Shown here piece by piece: positions 1 to 6,793 of a stretch of 8,333 bases of DNA. The first letter of the stretch is position 1, and each line of letters starts with the position of its first letter. The notes under the pieces were generated by a model. It saw nothing but the letters and a program-made list of their open reading frames with translations, made no database searches and was not told the origin of the DNA. A program made the position numbers and the translations under genes. The stretch is from Candidatus Rifleibacteriota bacterium. Lineage in GTDB: Bacteria; UBP17; UBA6191; JACPRK01. The stretch lies in the NCBI GenBank assembly GCA_016213865.1, contig JACQZL010000265.1:1-8333 (forward strand), read 5' to 3'.

Positions 1-18
1 CTCACGTCCGGCTCCGAG

Positions 19-39
19 GAAGCGGCAAGATGCCGCTTC
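19..39. repeat. Perfect 9-bp hairpin, REP-like
   Basis: GAAGCGGCA (19-27) and TGCCGCTTC (31-39) are perfect reverse complements around an AGA loop. The core GGCAAGATGCC (24-34) recurs exactly, in reverse orientation, in the hairpin at 4860-4880. The segment GATGCCGCTTCTG (29-41) matches 4890-4902 at 12 of 13 bases. This suggests the window start lies in a degenerate copy of the same element family. No T-run follows, so a rho-independent terminator is not supported. Confidence 0.6.
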
Positions 40-100
40 TGCCTTTCCGACGCCTGTCATGCCTCTCCTGGTGAGGGATTTAATGCCATTGGGCTTGTCC

Positions 101-142
101 CCCGCTTGTGGAGCGGCGACTCGACCCGAGCGGGCCACAAGC
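101..142. repeat. Overlapping, mutually exclusive inverted repeats
   Basis: GCTTGTGG (104-111) pairs perfectly with CCACAAGC (135-142). CCCGCT (101-106) pairs perfectly with AGCGGG (129-134). The two stems share bases 104-106, so they cannot both form. A small CTCG/CGAG stem (120-123 and 127-130) is nested inside. The arrangement could be repeat debris or a leader structure upstream of the operon; only the complementarity is observed. Confidence 0.5.
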
Positions 143-144
143 AT

Positions 145-164
145 GTCCTGAGCTCGTCGAAGGG
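145..164. repeat. Dispersed-repeat-like motif
   Basis: The 20 bases GTCCTGAGCTCGTCGAAGGG closely resemble a short intergenic motif of the CCTTCGAC-AGCTCAGG type that I recall from many environmental bacterial genomes. It occurs once here, directly after the inverted repeats at 101-142, so the repeat status rests on memory and not on copies visible in the window. Confidence 0.35.
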
Positions 165-308
165 GGCCCGCGCTACAACTCCTTGGACCACGTACGCGGC
201 AATGCGCCTTCCCATTTCTTGGCATCGCACCCCCGCGCAGCGTCGGACGATGCAGACCGCGCCCGCAGGCTGTACGCTGGAGGGTGATCTCTGGACCCGA
301 GCCTTCCG

Positions 309-800
309 ATGAGCGACGTCGAACTGGGCGGCCTTCACGTATTCGGGTTCCGCGCCACCTGCCCGGTTTGCGGGGAGCCGCCCGAGGAACCCGCGGTGCG
401 CTGTCCCAGGTGCGGGACGCCCCACCACGCCGACTGCTGGGCCTACGCCGCCGGTTGCGCTCTGTTCGGCTGCCAGCCCGAGCCCCTGCGGCCCACGGTC
501 CCGCCTCCGGACACCCCGCTTGCCTGGCTGCTGTGGCTGGCGCGCCCCCGCAACCCGGACCGCGCGTGGCTCTCGATGCGCGGGCTGATGTGGCTCCTGA
601 CCATGGGTGTCGTGGCCAGCTCCGGCCTGCTGTTCTACGGCTATCACCGACTCGTGCTCGCCGCCGAACGTGACGCCGAGCGCCACCTCCGGCAGATATC
701 CAGCCAGGTTCAGGTGACGCCGCAGGTGTCCAGCCAGGTGGGCCCCGCGCTCGCGCCGTCTTCCCCTCCGAAATCGCGACTGATACCCTCTCGGCCGTGA
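309..800 (+). CDS. Membrane-anchored prokaryotic RING-type zinc-finger protein
   Basis: This is a 163-residue protein with an N-terminal binuclear zinc module: C18-x2-C21-x10-C32-x2-C35-x3-H39-H40-x2-C43-x6-C50-x4-C55. The motif CPRCGTPHH and the C-x4-C ending fit the prokaryotic RING family 1 (PF14446-like), treble-clef domains related to eukaryotic RING/E3 fingers. A proline-rich stretch (57-70) and one hydrophobic segment (about 93-112) follow, then a charged helix and a Gln/Ser/Val-rich tail with a repeated SSQV motif. The likely topology is an N-terminal zinc domain in the cytoplasm with one membrane anchor. It is the first gene of the operon; its TGA overlaps the GTG of the helicase (GTGA, 797-800). 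The start is uncertain: ATG 309 has no good ribosome site at normal distance, whereas GGAGGG (279-284) lies 6 nt before an in-frame CTG at 291. Ubiquitin-ligase activity cannot be inferred; a zinc-dependent protein-interaction role is more cautious. Confidence 0.82.
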   Translation: MSDVELGGLHVFGFRATCPVCGEPPEEPAVRCPRCGTPHHADCWAYAAGCALFGCQPEPLRPTVPPPDTPLAWLLWLARPRNPDRAWLSMRGLMWLLTMGVVASSGLLFYGYHRLVLAAERDAERHLRQISSQVQVTPQVSSQVGPALAPSSPPKSRLIPSRP

Positions 801-2872
801 CCGACCTGGTCCAACCCCTGATCGCCGGTGACGCCGTCGAGATCGACCTCGATCCCGAGTGGTTGCCGCTCGACGCCCTGCCGCTCCAGGGCTGCGTGGC
901 GGAGCTCATGGAAGCGCTGGGCAATCCTCCAGCGTTCTCTCTGGCGGCCCGGGGCCGGCCGGCGGTCGAGTTGCGTCGCGACGTCGAGGAGGGTTTCCTG
1001 ACGGGACCGGGTCTCTCCGAGCTCTTTGGGCCGGCCGCTCGCCAGGCACTCCTGCGCCTTCGCTCGGTCAAGGCGCCCGTCGAGCTGGAAGTCCTCCCGG
1101 AAGGCCCGCTTGCCTCGCTGGAGGCTTCGAGTATTTCGAAGGGGACCCCCTACTCGCTCGATCCGGACAGCCTGACCATGCTGGCGGAGGCGCTTTCGGG
1201 GCGCCGCCGGCCCAGTCCGCTCGCCCCCCTGCACGCGGAGGCCATGGATCTGTCCCTGGCCCAGGCGCTGGATGTGCTGATCGGCGAGGGCCAGCTCCGG
1301 GACCTCACCCCCTTCGAGTACCAGCGCCGGGTCGTGCGCCGGGTGATGGCGCACCTTCGCGGTCAGGCGATGCTGGCCGACGAGGTCGGTCTGGGCAAGA
1401 CCATCGAGGCCGCAATGACCCTGGTCGAGTACCGGGCCCGTGGGCTGGCGCGCCAGGCCCTCGTCCTGGTCCCGCCGGCCCTGGTCGGTCAGTGGGCCGA
1501 CGAGCTTCGCCGCCACTTCAACTTGCCCGTGGTCACCCAGGACGAGGCCGCCTTCGAGGAGGCGGGGGACGCTGCGTGGCACAGGTTCCCCGTCCTGGTC
1601 GCCTCCCTGGCCACGGCCAAACGCGAGCCCAACCGGACTCGCATCCTCGCCGAACCCTACGACCTGGTCATCGTGGACGAGGCCCACCACCTGCGCAACG
1701 CGACGACCCAGGCCTGGAAGTTCGTCAACGCGCTCCAACGCCGCTTCTTGCTGCTCCTGACGGCCACGCCGGTCCAGAACGACCTGAAGGAGCTGTTCAA
1801 CCTCGTCACGCTCCTCAGGCCGGGCCAGCTCGGTACCTATCGGACCTTCCGTTCGAGGTACGTCGCCACGGACGGGGCCCGCAACGTGGAGGACCTGAGG
1901 GCCCTGCTGGCGGGAGTGATGATCCGGAACCGCCGCTCCGACACGGGTCTCGACCTTCCGCCTCGTACGGCCAGGACTCTCTCCGTCGCGCCGACCGACA
2001 TCGAAGCTCGAATCTATCGGCGAGTCAGCGAGCTGGTGCGCGGCCGCTATCGCCGGGAACAGCACGCCCGCGAGCGGCTCGAGCTCCGGACGCTGCAACT
2101 CCTGGCCGGCTCCTCGCCCGCGGCCCTGGCGGCTTCGCTGGCCCACCGCGACGACCCCGAGCTGGGGTCCCTGACGGCCGTGCTCGCGACGCTCGACGTG
2201 CCGGCCAAGACGCTCCGGTTCCTGCAGACTCTCCAGGAGCTGGAGGGCGAGAAGGCTGTCATCTTCACCCAGTTCCGGGCGACGCTGGCCCACCTCGCCG
2301 CGTTCCTGGAACGAACCGGCTTCACTTTCGCGACCTTCCAGAGCGGCATGTCTCGGACCGAGAAGGACCGGGCCGTGGCGGACTTCGCAGGCGACACCCA
2401 GCTCCTCCTCTGCACCGAGATCGGCTCCGAGGGGCGCAACCTGCAGTTCTGCCGCAACCTGATCAACTTCGATTTGCCCTGGAACCCGATGCGCATCGAG
2501 CAGCGGCTGGGCCGCCTGCACCGCATCGGGCAGACCCGCGAGGTCCGCATCGTCAACCTCGTCACGCGCGGCACCCTGGAGCACGAGCTCATCGACGTGC
2601 TCGAGCGCAAGCTCGACCTCTTTCAGCTCGTGGTGGGCGAAATGGACCTCATCCTGGGAGACGTGGAGGAGGAGGCCGGCTTCGAGGAGGCTGTCTTCGA
2701 CGCCTGGGCCTGGGCCTCCGACGAGTCGACCGCCCGCGGCGAGTTCGAGGCTATCGGCGATCGGTTGCAGGAGGCCAAGAAGGCCGTGCGGTTCCAGGAA
2801 GAGCTGAACGAGACGCTCTTCGGGAACAGCCTCGCGCTCGGAGCGGAGGACGAGGAGGCGGCCGGTGGCTGA
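797..2872 (+). CDS. SNF2/RapA-type ATP-dependent helicase or translocase
   Basis: This 691-residue superfamily 2 motor is predicted to translocate on double-stranded DNA and remodel protein-nucleic-acid complexes using ATP. The first ~170 residues are unrecognised. The SNF2 N-lobe follows: Walker A in ADEVGLGKTIEA (K201), motif Ia near LVLVPPALVGQW, DEAH box 294-297 and motif III TATP 322-325. The C-lobe has KAVIFTQF, then CTEIGSEGRNLQF (539-551) and motif VI QRLGRLHRIGQ (569-579) with both arginines. All catalytic motifs are intact. At 691 residues it is shorter than E. coli RapA (968) and ends about 110 residues after motif VI, so it lacks a RapA-like C-terminal region; the next gene appears to supply one. 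GTG 797 is chosen because it overlaps the previous stop (GTGA). It has no ribosome site of its own, so translation is probably coupled. An in-frame ATG at 908 is a weaker alternative. DISARM DrmD is also SNF2-like, but no other DISARM gene is adjacent. Confidence 0.95.
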   Translation: MTDLVQPLIAGDAVEIDLDPEWLPLDALPLQGCVAELMEALGNPPAFSLAARGRPAVELRRDVEEGFLTGPGLSELFGPAARQALLRLRSVKAPVELEVLPEGPLASLEASSISKGTPYSLDPDSLTMLAEALSGRRRPSPLAPLHAEAMDLSLAQALDVLIGEGQLRDLTPFEYQRRVVRRVMAHLRGQAMLADEVGLGKTIEAAMTLVEYRARGLARQALVLVPPALVGQWADELRRHFNLPVVTQDEAAFEEAGDAAWHRFPVLVASLATAKREPNRTRILAEPYDLVIVDEAHHLRNATTQAWKFVNALQRRFLLLLTATPVQNDLKELFNLVTLLRPGQLGTYRTFRSRYVATDGARNVEDLRALLAGVMIRNRRSDTGLDLPPRTARTLSVAPTDIEARIYRRVSELVRGRYRREQHARERLELRTLQLLAGSSPAALAASLAHRDDPELGSLTAVLATLDVPAKTLRFLQTLQELEGEKAVIFTQFRATLAHLAAFLERTGFTFATFQSGMSRTEKDRAVADFAGDTQLLLCTEIGSEGRNLQFCRNLINFDLPWNPMRIEQRLGRLHRIGQTREVRIVNLVTRGTLEHELIDVLERKLDLFQLVVGEMDLILGDVEEEAGFEEAVFDAWAWASDESTARGEFEAIGDRLQEAKKAVRFQEELNETLFGNSLALGAEDEEAAGG
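2852..2867 (+). promoter_or_regulatory. Ribosome site fixing the third gene's GTG start
   Basis: GAGGAGG (2852-2858) lies inside the last codons of the helicase gene, 6 nt before GTG 2865. A strong, well-placed Shine-Dalgarno here shows that the third protein is initiated separately. The 8-nt overlap with the helicase is therefore a designed junction, not a frameshift breaking one longer gene. Confidence 0.8.
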
Positions 2873-4781
2873 TCCCGACCGCGTGCGCAGTTTCTTCCTG
2901 CGCTTCCTTTCAGCGCGCGGGTTCTCGGCCGTGGAGGTCGAGAACGGCGTCTACAGCGTCTCCGGCCCTCCCCAAGGGCCACCGCTGCTGCCTGGCCGCC
3001 CGTCCTTCGAGCTGACCTTCGATCCCGAGGCCGCCGCCGAGTCCGCTTCACGAGAACTGATCACAGCCGGAAGCCCGCTCCTCGAGCACGCCGTCAACGA
3101 GACCCTGTCGGCCGGGCAGGTGCTCCACCAGCACGCCCTGCGACGCACGGTCGAGCACGGCCTGGTGGAGGAGCGCGTCCGCCAGCGCGTGACCCTGGAC
3201 CGGCTCCGGTACTCCCGGCTGGGGCCCGGACGCCTCGTCGAGGCCCGGGTCTTTCATATCCATTTCATCCTCACGCTCCACGGAGACGTCACCCAGCAGT
3301 TCCTGGTTCCCGTCTTCGTGGACGGCACCTCCGGCCGGGCGCTCGCCCACTTCTATACCGACTACCAGAGGTTGACTCTCTCCGAGACGAGGCAGTTCGT
3401 CCTGCCGCGTGACGCTCTGGCGGCGGCAGACGCGATCGGCCTCGAGTCGGTGCTCGAGTTGCACCGGATTGCCGGGCCGCGCCTGCAGGGCCTGCTGGCC
3501 GAGCTCTCCACGCAGAAGCGGGACGAAGAACGGCGCATCCGCCAGTACTTCGAACAGCTCGAGGAGGACGAGCGAGGGCGGGCAAGCCGCGCCAAGACCG
3601 CCGAGCTGAAACAGAAGCACGAGAGCGCGCTCGCGGCAATCCGAGCCGAGAGAAGCATGCGCCTCCGGGACCTCGAGACGCGCTACCAGCCGAAGGTGGA
3701 GGCCCGTATCGGTGCGGTCGAGGTCCTTCACGTGCCGGTCTGGACGGGGCAGCTCGAAGTCGAACGCGGCACCGATCGCTTCCTCGTGCCCCTCCGGTAC
3801 GACCCTTCGCTGGGCGCGGTGCTTCCGCTCGCGTGCCCCGGTTGCGGCAGGTCAACGCTCACGTTGATTGGCCTGCGAGACCTGGCCCGTCCCGGCTGTC
3901 CGGCCTGCGTCCCCCAGAAGGCACCCGTTCCCGCCCTTCGAGAGGCGGCCCCGCAGGCTCCTCCCCGGGTCGAAGAGCCCCGGGCCCGGCGGGAGGCCCC
4001 AGCTCCGTCAGGGCCCGTCACGCCGCCCTCCACGCGTCGAGAGAGGCGTCCGCTCCTGCAAGAACCGCCCGCGATGCAGCCCTCGCCCGTGGGGATCGTC
4101 GGCCATTGGAGGCTGTGGCTGGTGCGGATCGCGAACCACGCCACCGCGGCCACCTTTCACCGGACCCTCACGCTGGGCGAGCGACTGGGGCGGGAGGTCT
4201 CGAGGACGGTCGACCGGGCCTTGGGCGGCACGAAACTGGAGTTCCACAAGGCCCCCGGCCCCAAGGACAAGCGCGTGTGGGGCTGCGGGATGGTGACCGC
4301 GGCGATCGACCTGTCGGTCGGGCCGCGAGCCCTGATTGCCGGGACAGGCAAGTGGCTCCAGAAAGAGGCTCAGGACGCTTTCCTGCACAGCAAGGGGCGC
4401 TCCGGGAGCCGAGTCGTGCAGGTAGGCCTGCCGGAAGACCACCCCGAAGCCCCCGGGCGCCTCGTGGGACTGGATCCGCCACACTTCCTGCGGGCGACGG
4501 TGACCTTCTGTCTCGGTGAGTTCGACCGGGTCAGCAGGGTGGGCGTCTCGCCGCCGTCGCTGGACGAGGCCCTCGAAGCCGTCTTGAGGCGAGAGCTGGG
4601 GCTGACGGCTGCCGGAGACGCCGTGAAGCTCCTCGGCACGACCCGCGAGGTCGACTCGCTCCTCGCGGGTTCCGGCGTGGTCGAAAAGTACCTCCGAAAC
4701 GCGTCGCCCAAGGAGCTGGCCGACCTTGGCGGCCTCTGCTTCAAGCTGCGGGTGGCCTTCTCCAAGGCCGCTCGAGGCTGA
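2865..4781 (+). CDS. RapA C-terminal-like protein with coiled coil, zinc ribbon and unknown C-domain
   Basis: This 638-residue protein follows the helicase with an 8-nt overlap and its own ribosome site. Residues ~60-190 (…AGSPLLEHAV…, GPGRLVEARVF, LVPVFVDGTSGRAL) and a charged helical segment at ~205-285 recall the order in the RapA/HepA C-terminal region: a 'HPL' helix, a beta-rich module with a PVFVD-like strand, then a long Glu/Arg-rich helix. This likeness is from memory of the family and is moderate. Next come the GAVEVLHVPVW segment and a zinc ribbon with C324-x2-C327 and C345-x2-C348. A Pro/Arg/Ala-rich linker (~349-405) is probably disordered. The C-terminal domain (~409-638) begins VGHWRLWLVRIAN; it is basic, and I do not recognise it. 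No nuclease or methylase motif is evident. The context suggests a dedicated partner of the helicase: the C-terminal half of a split remodeller, with the ribbon and C-domain for nucleic-acid or protein targeting. Its biochemical function is unknown. Confidence 0.85.
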   Translation: MADPDRVRSFFLRFLSARGFSAVEVENGVYSVSGPPQGPPLLPGRPSFELTFDPEAAAESASRELITAGSPLLEHAVNETLSAGQVLHQHALRRTVEHGLVEERVRQRVTLDRLRYSRLGPGRLVEARVFHIHFILTLHGDVTQQFLVPVFVDGTSGRALAHFYTDYQRLTLSETRQFVLPRDALAAADAIGLESVLELHRIAGPRLQGLLAELSTQKRDEERRIRQYFEQLEEDERGRASRAKTAELKQKHESALAAIRAERSMRLRDLETRYQPKVEARIGAVEVLHVPVWTGQLEVERGTDRFLVPLRYDPSLGAVLPLACPGCGRSTLTLIGLRDLARPGCPACVPQKAPVPALREAAPQAPPRVEEPRARREAPAPSGPVTPPSTRRERRPLLQEPPAMQPSPVGIVGHWRLWLVRIANHATAATFHRTLTLGERLGREVSRTVDRALGGTKLEFHKAPGPKDKRVWGCGMVTAAIDLSVGPRALIAGTGKWLQKEAQDAFLHSKGRSGSRVVQVGLPEDHPEAPGRLVGLDPPHFLRATVTFCLGEFDRVSRVGVSPPSLDEALEAVLRRELGLTAAGDAVKLLGTTREVDSLLAGSGVVEKYLRNASPKELADLGGLCFKLRVAFSKAARG

Positions 4782-4855
4782 GACCCGGCGGGGCCGCGCG
4801 GGAACGACCCGTCAGAGCCTGGGAATCAATCGCTGGGCTTTCGAGCTCCAGGTGA

Positions 4856-4928
4856 AGTAGGGCAGGCATCTTGCCTGCCCAGCAGCCAGGATGCCGCGTC
4901 TGGGCAGGCGGGACACCTGCCCACTACT
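4856..4928. repeat. Compound inverted-repeat (REP/MITE-like) element between convergent genes
   Basis: Hairpin one is perfect: GGGCAGGCA (4860-4868), loop TCT, TGCCTGCCC (4872-4880). Hairpin two pairs GGGCAGG (4902-4908) with CCTGCCC (4916-4922). The outer ends also match: AGTAGGGCAGG (4856-4866) is the reverse complement of the right end (4916-4928) apart from two extra bases, so the whole element can fold into one long imperfect stem. It lies 75 nt past the stop of the zinc-ribbon gene and 85 nt past the stop of the solute-binding protein gene. It could therefore block read-through from both sides. A short CTTTTC run follows at 4929-4934, too weak to call a classical terminator. Confidence 0.75.
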
Positions 4929-4932
4929 CTTT

Positions 4933-4948
4933 TCAGACGGCGTCTCCG
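4933..4948. repeat. 16-base motif shared with 7639-7654
   Basis: TCAGACGGCGTCTCCG here matches TCAGACGGCATCTCCG at 7639-7654 in 15 of 16 bases. It contains the near-palindrome AGACG-G-CGTCT. Both copies lie in convergent gaps, on the right-hand side of an inverted-repeat element and just beyond the stop codon of a minus-strand gene. Its function is unknown. Confidence 0.5.
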
Positions 4949-5012
4949 GGCTTTGTGCCATGGTGGTTTCGCCCGTTCGCTCCTCTGCCTGCTTACCCAA
5001 GGGTCCGGCAGC

Positions 5013-6779
5013 TCACATCCCCTTCCTGGCCTGCTCGCGCAACGCCGGGTCGACTCGAAGGTACTTGTACATCTCGTGGCCGACCGCGTGGAACTTGTAG
5101 TTTTTCACCCACCGGTGGACCAGCGTATAGCCCGTTCGGTGGACGCCGTAGATCCACGGCACCTCGTCGTGGAGGATCGCGATCATCTCGTCGATCAGCT
5201 TCTTCCTCTCGGGCGTATCGGGCATCGCCTTCATCTTCTCGTACAGCTCGTCGTAGCGGCTGTTCTTGAAGTTGGACGAGTTGGGGCCGGGGGCGCCATT
5301 CGGCCCGTACAGGAGTTGCAGGAAGTTCTCGGGGTCGGGGTAGTCGGCCCGCCAGGCATAGCCGAAGATCTGGCCGCGCCTGGAGAGCATCTTCGCGCTG
5401 AACTCGGGCCAGGTGTTGGCGTTGGGTTTCACCTTCACGCCCAGCTTCGCCATCTCGCGGCAGAATAGCTCTCCGAACTGCCGCGAGGTCGTGTCGGCCA
5501 TCGCCTCGAACGTGAACTCCGGCAGTCCCGCGCCGCCGGGGTAGCCGGCCTCGGCCAGCAGGGCCTTGGCCTTCTCGAGGTCGACGCCCGCCCACGGATT
5601 GCGACGCGCCGGGTCGTAGCCGAAGACCTCCGGCGGGATGGGCGACTGGGCGGCGATCGCCCGGCCGTTGTAGAAAAGCTCAATTCGGCGCGCGTTGTCG
5701 TAGGCCAGCGACATCGCCCTGCGCAGCAGCTTGTTCTTCCCCAGGATCGGGTCTTCCATGTTGAAGACGGTCATGGTCGTGTCCAGCTCCAGGGCCGTGG
5801 TGAGCCGCAGTCCGTTGGCCGCGAGCTCCGGTTTCAGCAGGCGGGTCTTGCGGTCGATGGCCGCGTCGAAGTTGTCCTTGGGGATGCCGCCGAAGTCGAG
5901 GTCGCCCGAGAGCAGGCGCAGCCACCTGGGCTGGTCCTCGACGATGATGGAGAACTCGACGCGATCCACGAAGGACATCGGCTTCCCGGCGTCCTCGAGC
6001 AGTCCCGCATCCTTGTCCCCCGGTGCCCCCACGGACGGATAGGGCTGGCCGCGGAAGTTGAGGTTGCGCACGAAGACGATCTGGTTGTTTCGCACCCACT
6101 GCTCGATCTTGAAGGGGCCCGTGCCGACCGGGTGGTTGATGATCTCCTTCGCGTAGGTGTCGACGGCTTCCCTGGGCACGACCGCGGTGAAGGTCATCGC
6201 CAGCACGTAGAGGAGTTGCGGGTACGGCCGCGTCAACTTCACGACCAGCGTGTGCGGGTCCGGCGTGGTCAGACCCTCCACCGCGAGCGAGTAGTCCGTC
6301 GCGCCCTTGGCCTTGGACGAGGCCTCGCGGAAAGCGTCCAGCCCCCGGACCTTCCCGTCGAAGACCCACCAACCCGCCGAGTGGTTCTTCTGATCGGCCA
6401 GCCGCTTCCAGGAGTAAACGAAGTCAGCCGCGGTCATCTCGCGGCCCTTGCCTCCCGTGGCTGCAAAGCAGGGATCGTCGGCAAAGCGCACTCCCTTGCG
6501 CAGGCGAAACGTGTAGGTCAAGCCGTCCGGGCTGACCGTGGGCATGCTCTCGGCCAGGCACGGCTCGACGCTGTAGGGCCGCGCCAGGTACGAGTACTGC
6601 ATCAGCCCCTCGAAGACCTGGATGGCCGCGGTGTTGGCGTAGAAGTCGTCGCTGACGACGGGATCGAGCCCCTTCACGTCCGCCAGCACGGCCACGCGCA
6701 GGACGTTGTCTTGCGCCGCCGCGGGACCGACGAGGACCGTTGCGAACAGGACCAGCGCCAACCAGGGTGCAGTCTTCAC
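5013..6779 (-). CDS. ABC transporter substrate-binding protein, family 5 (oligopeptide/dipeptide type)
   Basis: This is a 588-residue periplasmic binding protein of the DppA/OppA superfamily (SBP_bac_5, PF00496). It is expected to capture peptides or similar solutes and deliver them to an ABC permease. It begins with a clear signal peptide (short K2 n-region, LALVLFATVLVG core, cleavage after AAA-22). No lipobox cysteine is present, so it should be soluble in the periplasm. Family landmarks include VLRVAVLADVKGLDPV, DGLTYTFRLRKGVRFADD, PVGTGPFKIEQW (G219) and the late motif RADYPDPENFLQLLYGPNG. Length is normal and the frame is intact. I start at GTG 6779 because GGAGGAGG (6786-6793) sits 6 nt upstream. 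An ATG at 6803 would add eight residues and places that ribosome site inside the coding sequence. No permease or ATPase genes lie nearby, so it is an orphan within this window; the substrate cannot be read from the sequence. Confidence 0.94.
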   Translation of the reverse strand: MKTAPWLALVLFATVLVGPAAAQDNVLRVAVLADVKGLDPVVSDDFYANTAAIQVFEGLMQYSYLARPYSVEPCLAESMPTVSPDGLTYTFRLRKGVRFADDPCFAATGGKGREMTAADFVYSWKRLADQKNHSAGWWVFDGKVRGLDAFREASSKAKGATDYSLAVEGLTTPDPHTLVVKLTRPYPQLLYVLAMTFTAVVPREAVDTYAKEIINHPVGTGPFKIEQWVRNNQIVFVRNLNFRGQPYPSVGAPGDKDAGLLEDAGKPMSFVDRVEFSIIVEDQPRWLRLLSGDLDFGGIPKDNFDAAIDRKTRLLKPELAANGLRLTTALELDTTMTVFNMEDPILGKNKLLRRAMSLAYDNARRIELFYNGRAIAAQSPIPPEVFGYDPARRNPWAGVDLEKAKALLAEAGYPGGAGLPEFTFEAMADTTSRQFGELFCREMAKLGVKVKPNANTWPEFSAKMLSRRGQIFGYAWRADYPDPENFLQLLYGPNGAPGPNSSNFKNSRYDELYEKMKAMPDTPERKKLIDEMIAILHDEVPWIYGVHRTGYTLVHRWVKNYKFHAVGHEMYKYLRVDPALREQARKGM

Positions 6780-6793
6780 CAGCCACCTCCTCC
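6777..6793 (-). promoter_or_regulatory. Ribosome site deciding the GTG start of the binding protein
   Basis: Read on the minus strand, GGAGGAGG (6793-6786) precedes GTG (6779-6777) by 6 nt. The upstream in-frame ATG (6803) has no such site and would coincide with the predicted transcription start. Confidence 0.75.

Larger units (their letters stand above)
1..308. other. Leading non-coding stretch with repeats
   Basis: No reading frame here looks real. The frames open on either strand have no recognisable domain, and the minus-strand one runs antisense into the RING gene. The stretch contains a perfect 9-bp hairpin (19-39), a pair of alternative inverted repeats (101-142) and a 20-base motif resembling a dispersed repeat (145-164). 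From about 165 to 308 I see nothing I can name. It must carry the promoter of the downstream operon, but no convincing -35/-10 pair stands out by eye. Confidence 0.6.

Noticed and set aside
57..686. Minus-strand open frame over the upstream region and the RING gene
   Set aside because: No recognisable domain. It crosses the repeats at 101-164 and lies antisense to the conserved zinc-ligand region.
699..739. Tandem duplication of TCCAGCCAGGT at 699 and 729
   Set aside because: It is a short in-frame duplication in the low-complexity tail of the RING protein and is best explained as local slippage without separate function.
710..2584. Long minus-strand open frame (624 codons) opposite the helicase gene
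   Set aside because: It is antisense to a gene with every SNF2 motif intact. Its product is low-complexity Gly/Arg/Glu/Gln with no domain, as expected from GC-rich codon bias.
2852..2872. Frameshift breaking one long RapA-like gene into two
   Set aside because: A strong Shine-Dalgarno 6 nt before GTG 2865 and a neat 8-nt overlap indicate two separately initiated genes.
859..3015. Long plus-strand open frame (718 codons) in another frame through the helicase
   Set aside because: The product is Arg/Pro/Gly-rich without any motif and overlaps the true helicase frame. It is a composition artefact.
309..4781. DISARM or BREX assignment for the operon
   Set aside because: A SNF2 helicase alone is not diagnostic. 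No DrmA/DrmB (DUF1998), PLD, PglX/PglZ, BrxL or methylase gene is present in the window.
4929..4934. Rho-independent terminator after the hairpin at 4902-4922
   Set aside because: The CTTTTC run is short and separated from the stem by several bases, so only a general transcription-blocking role is plausible.
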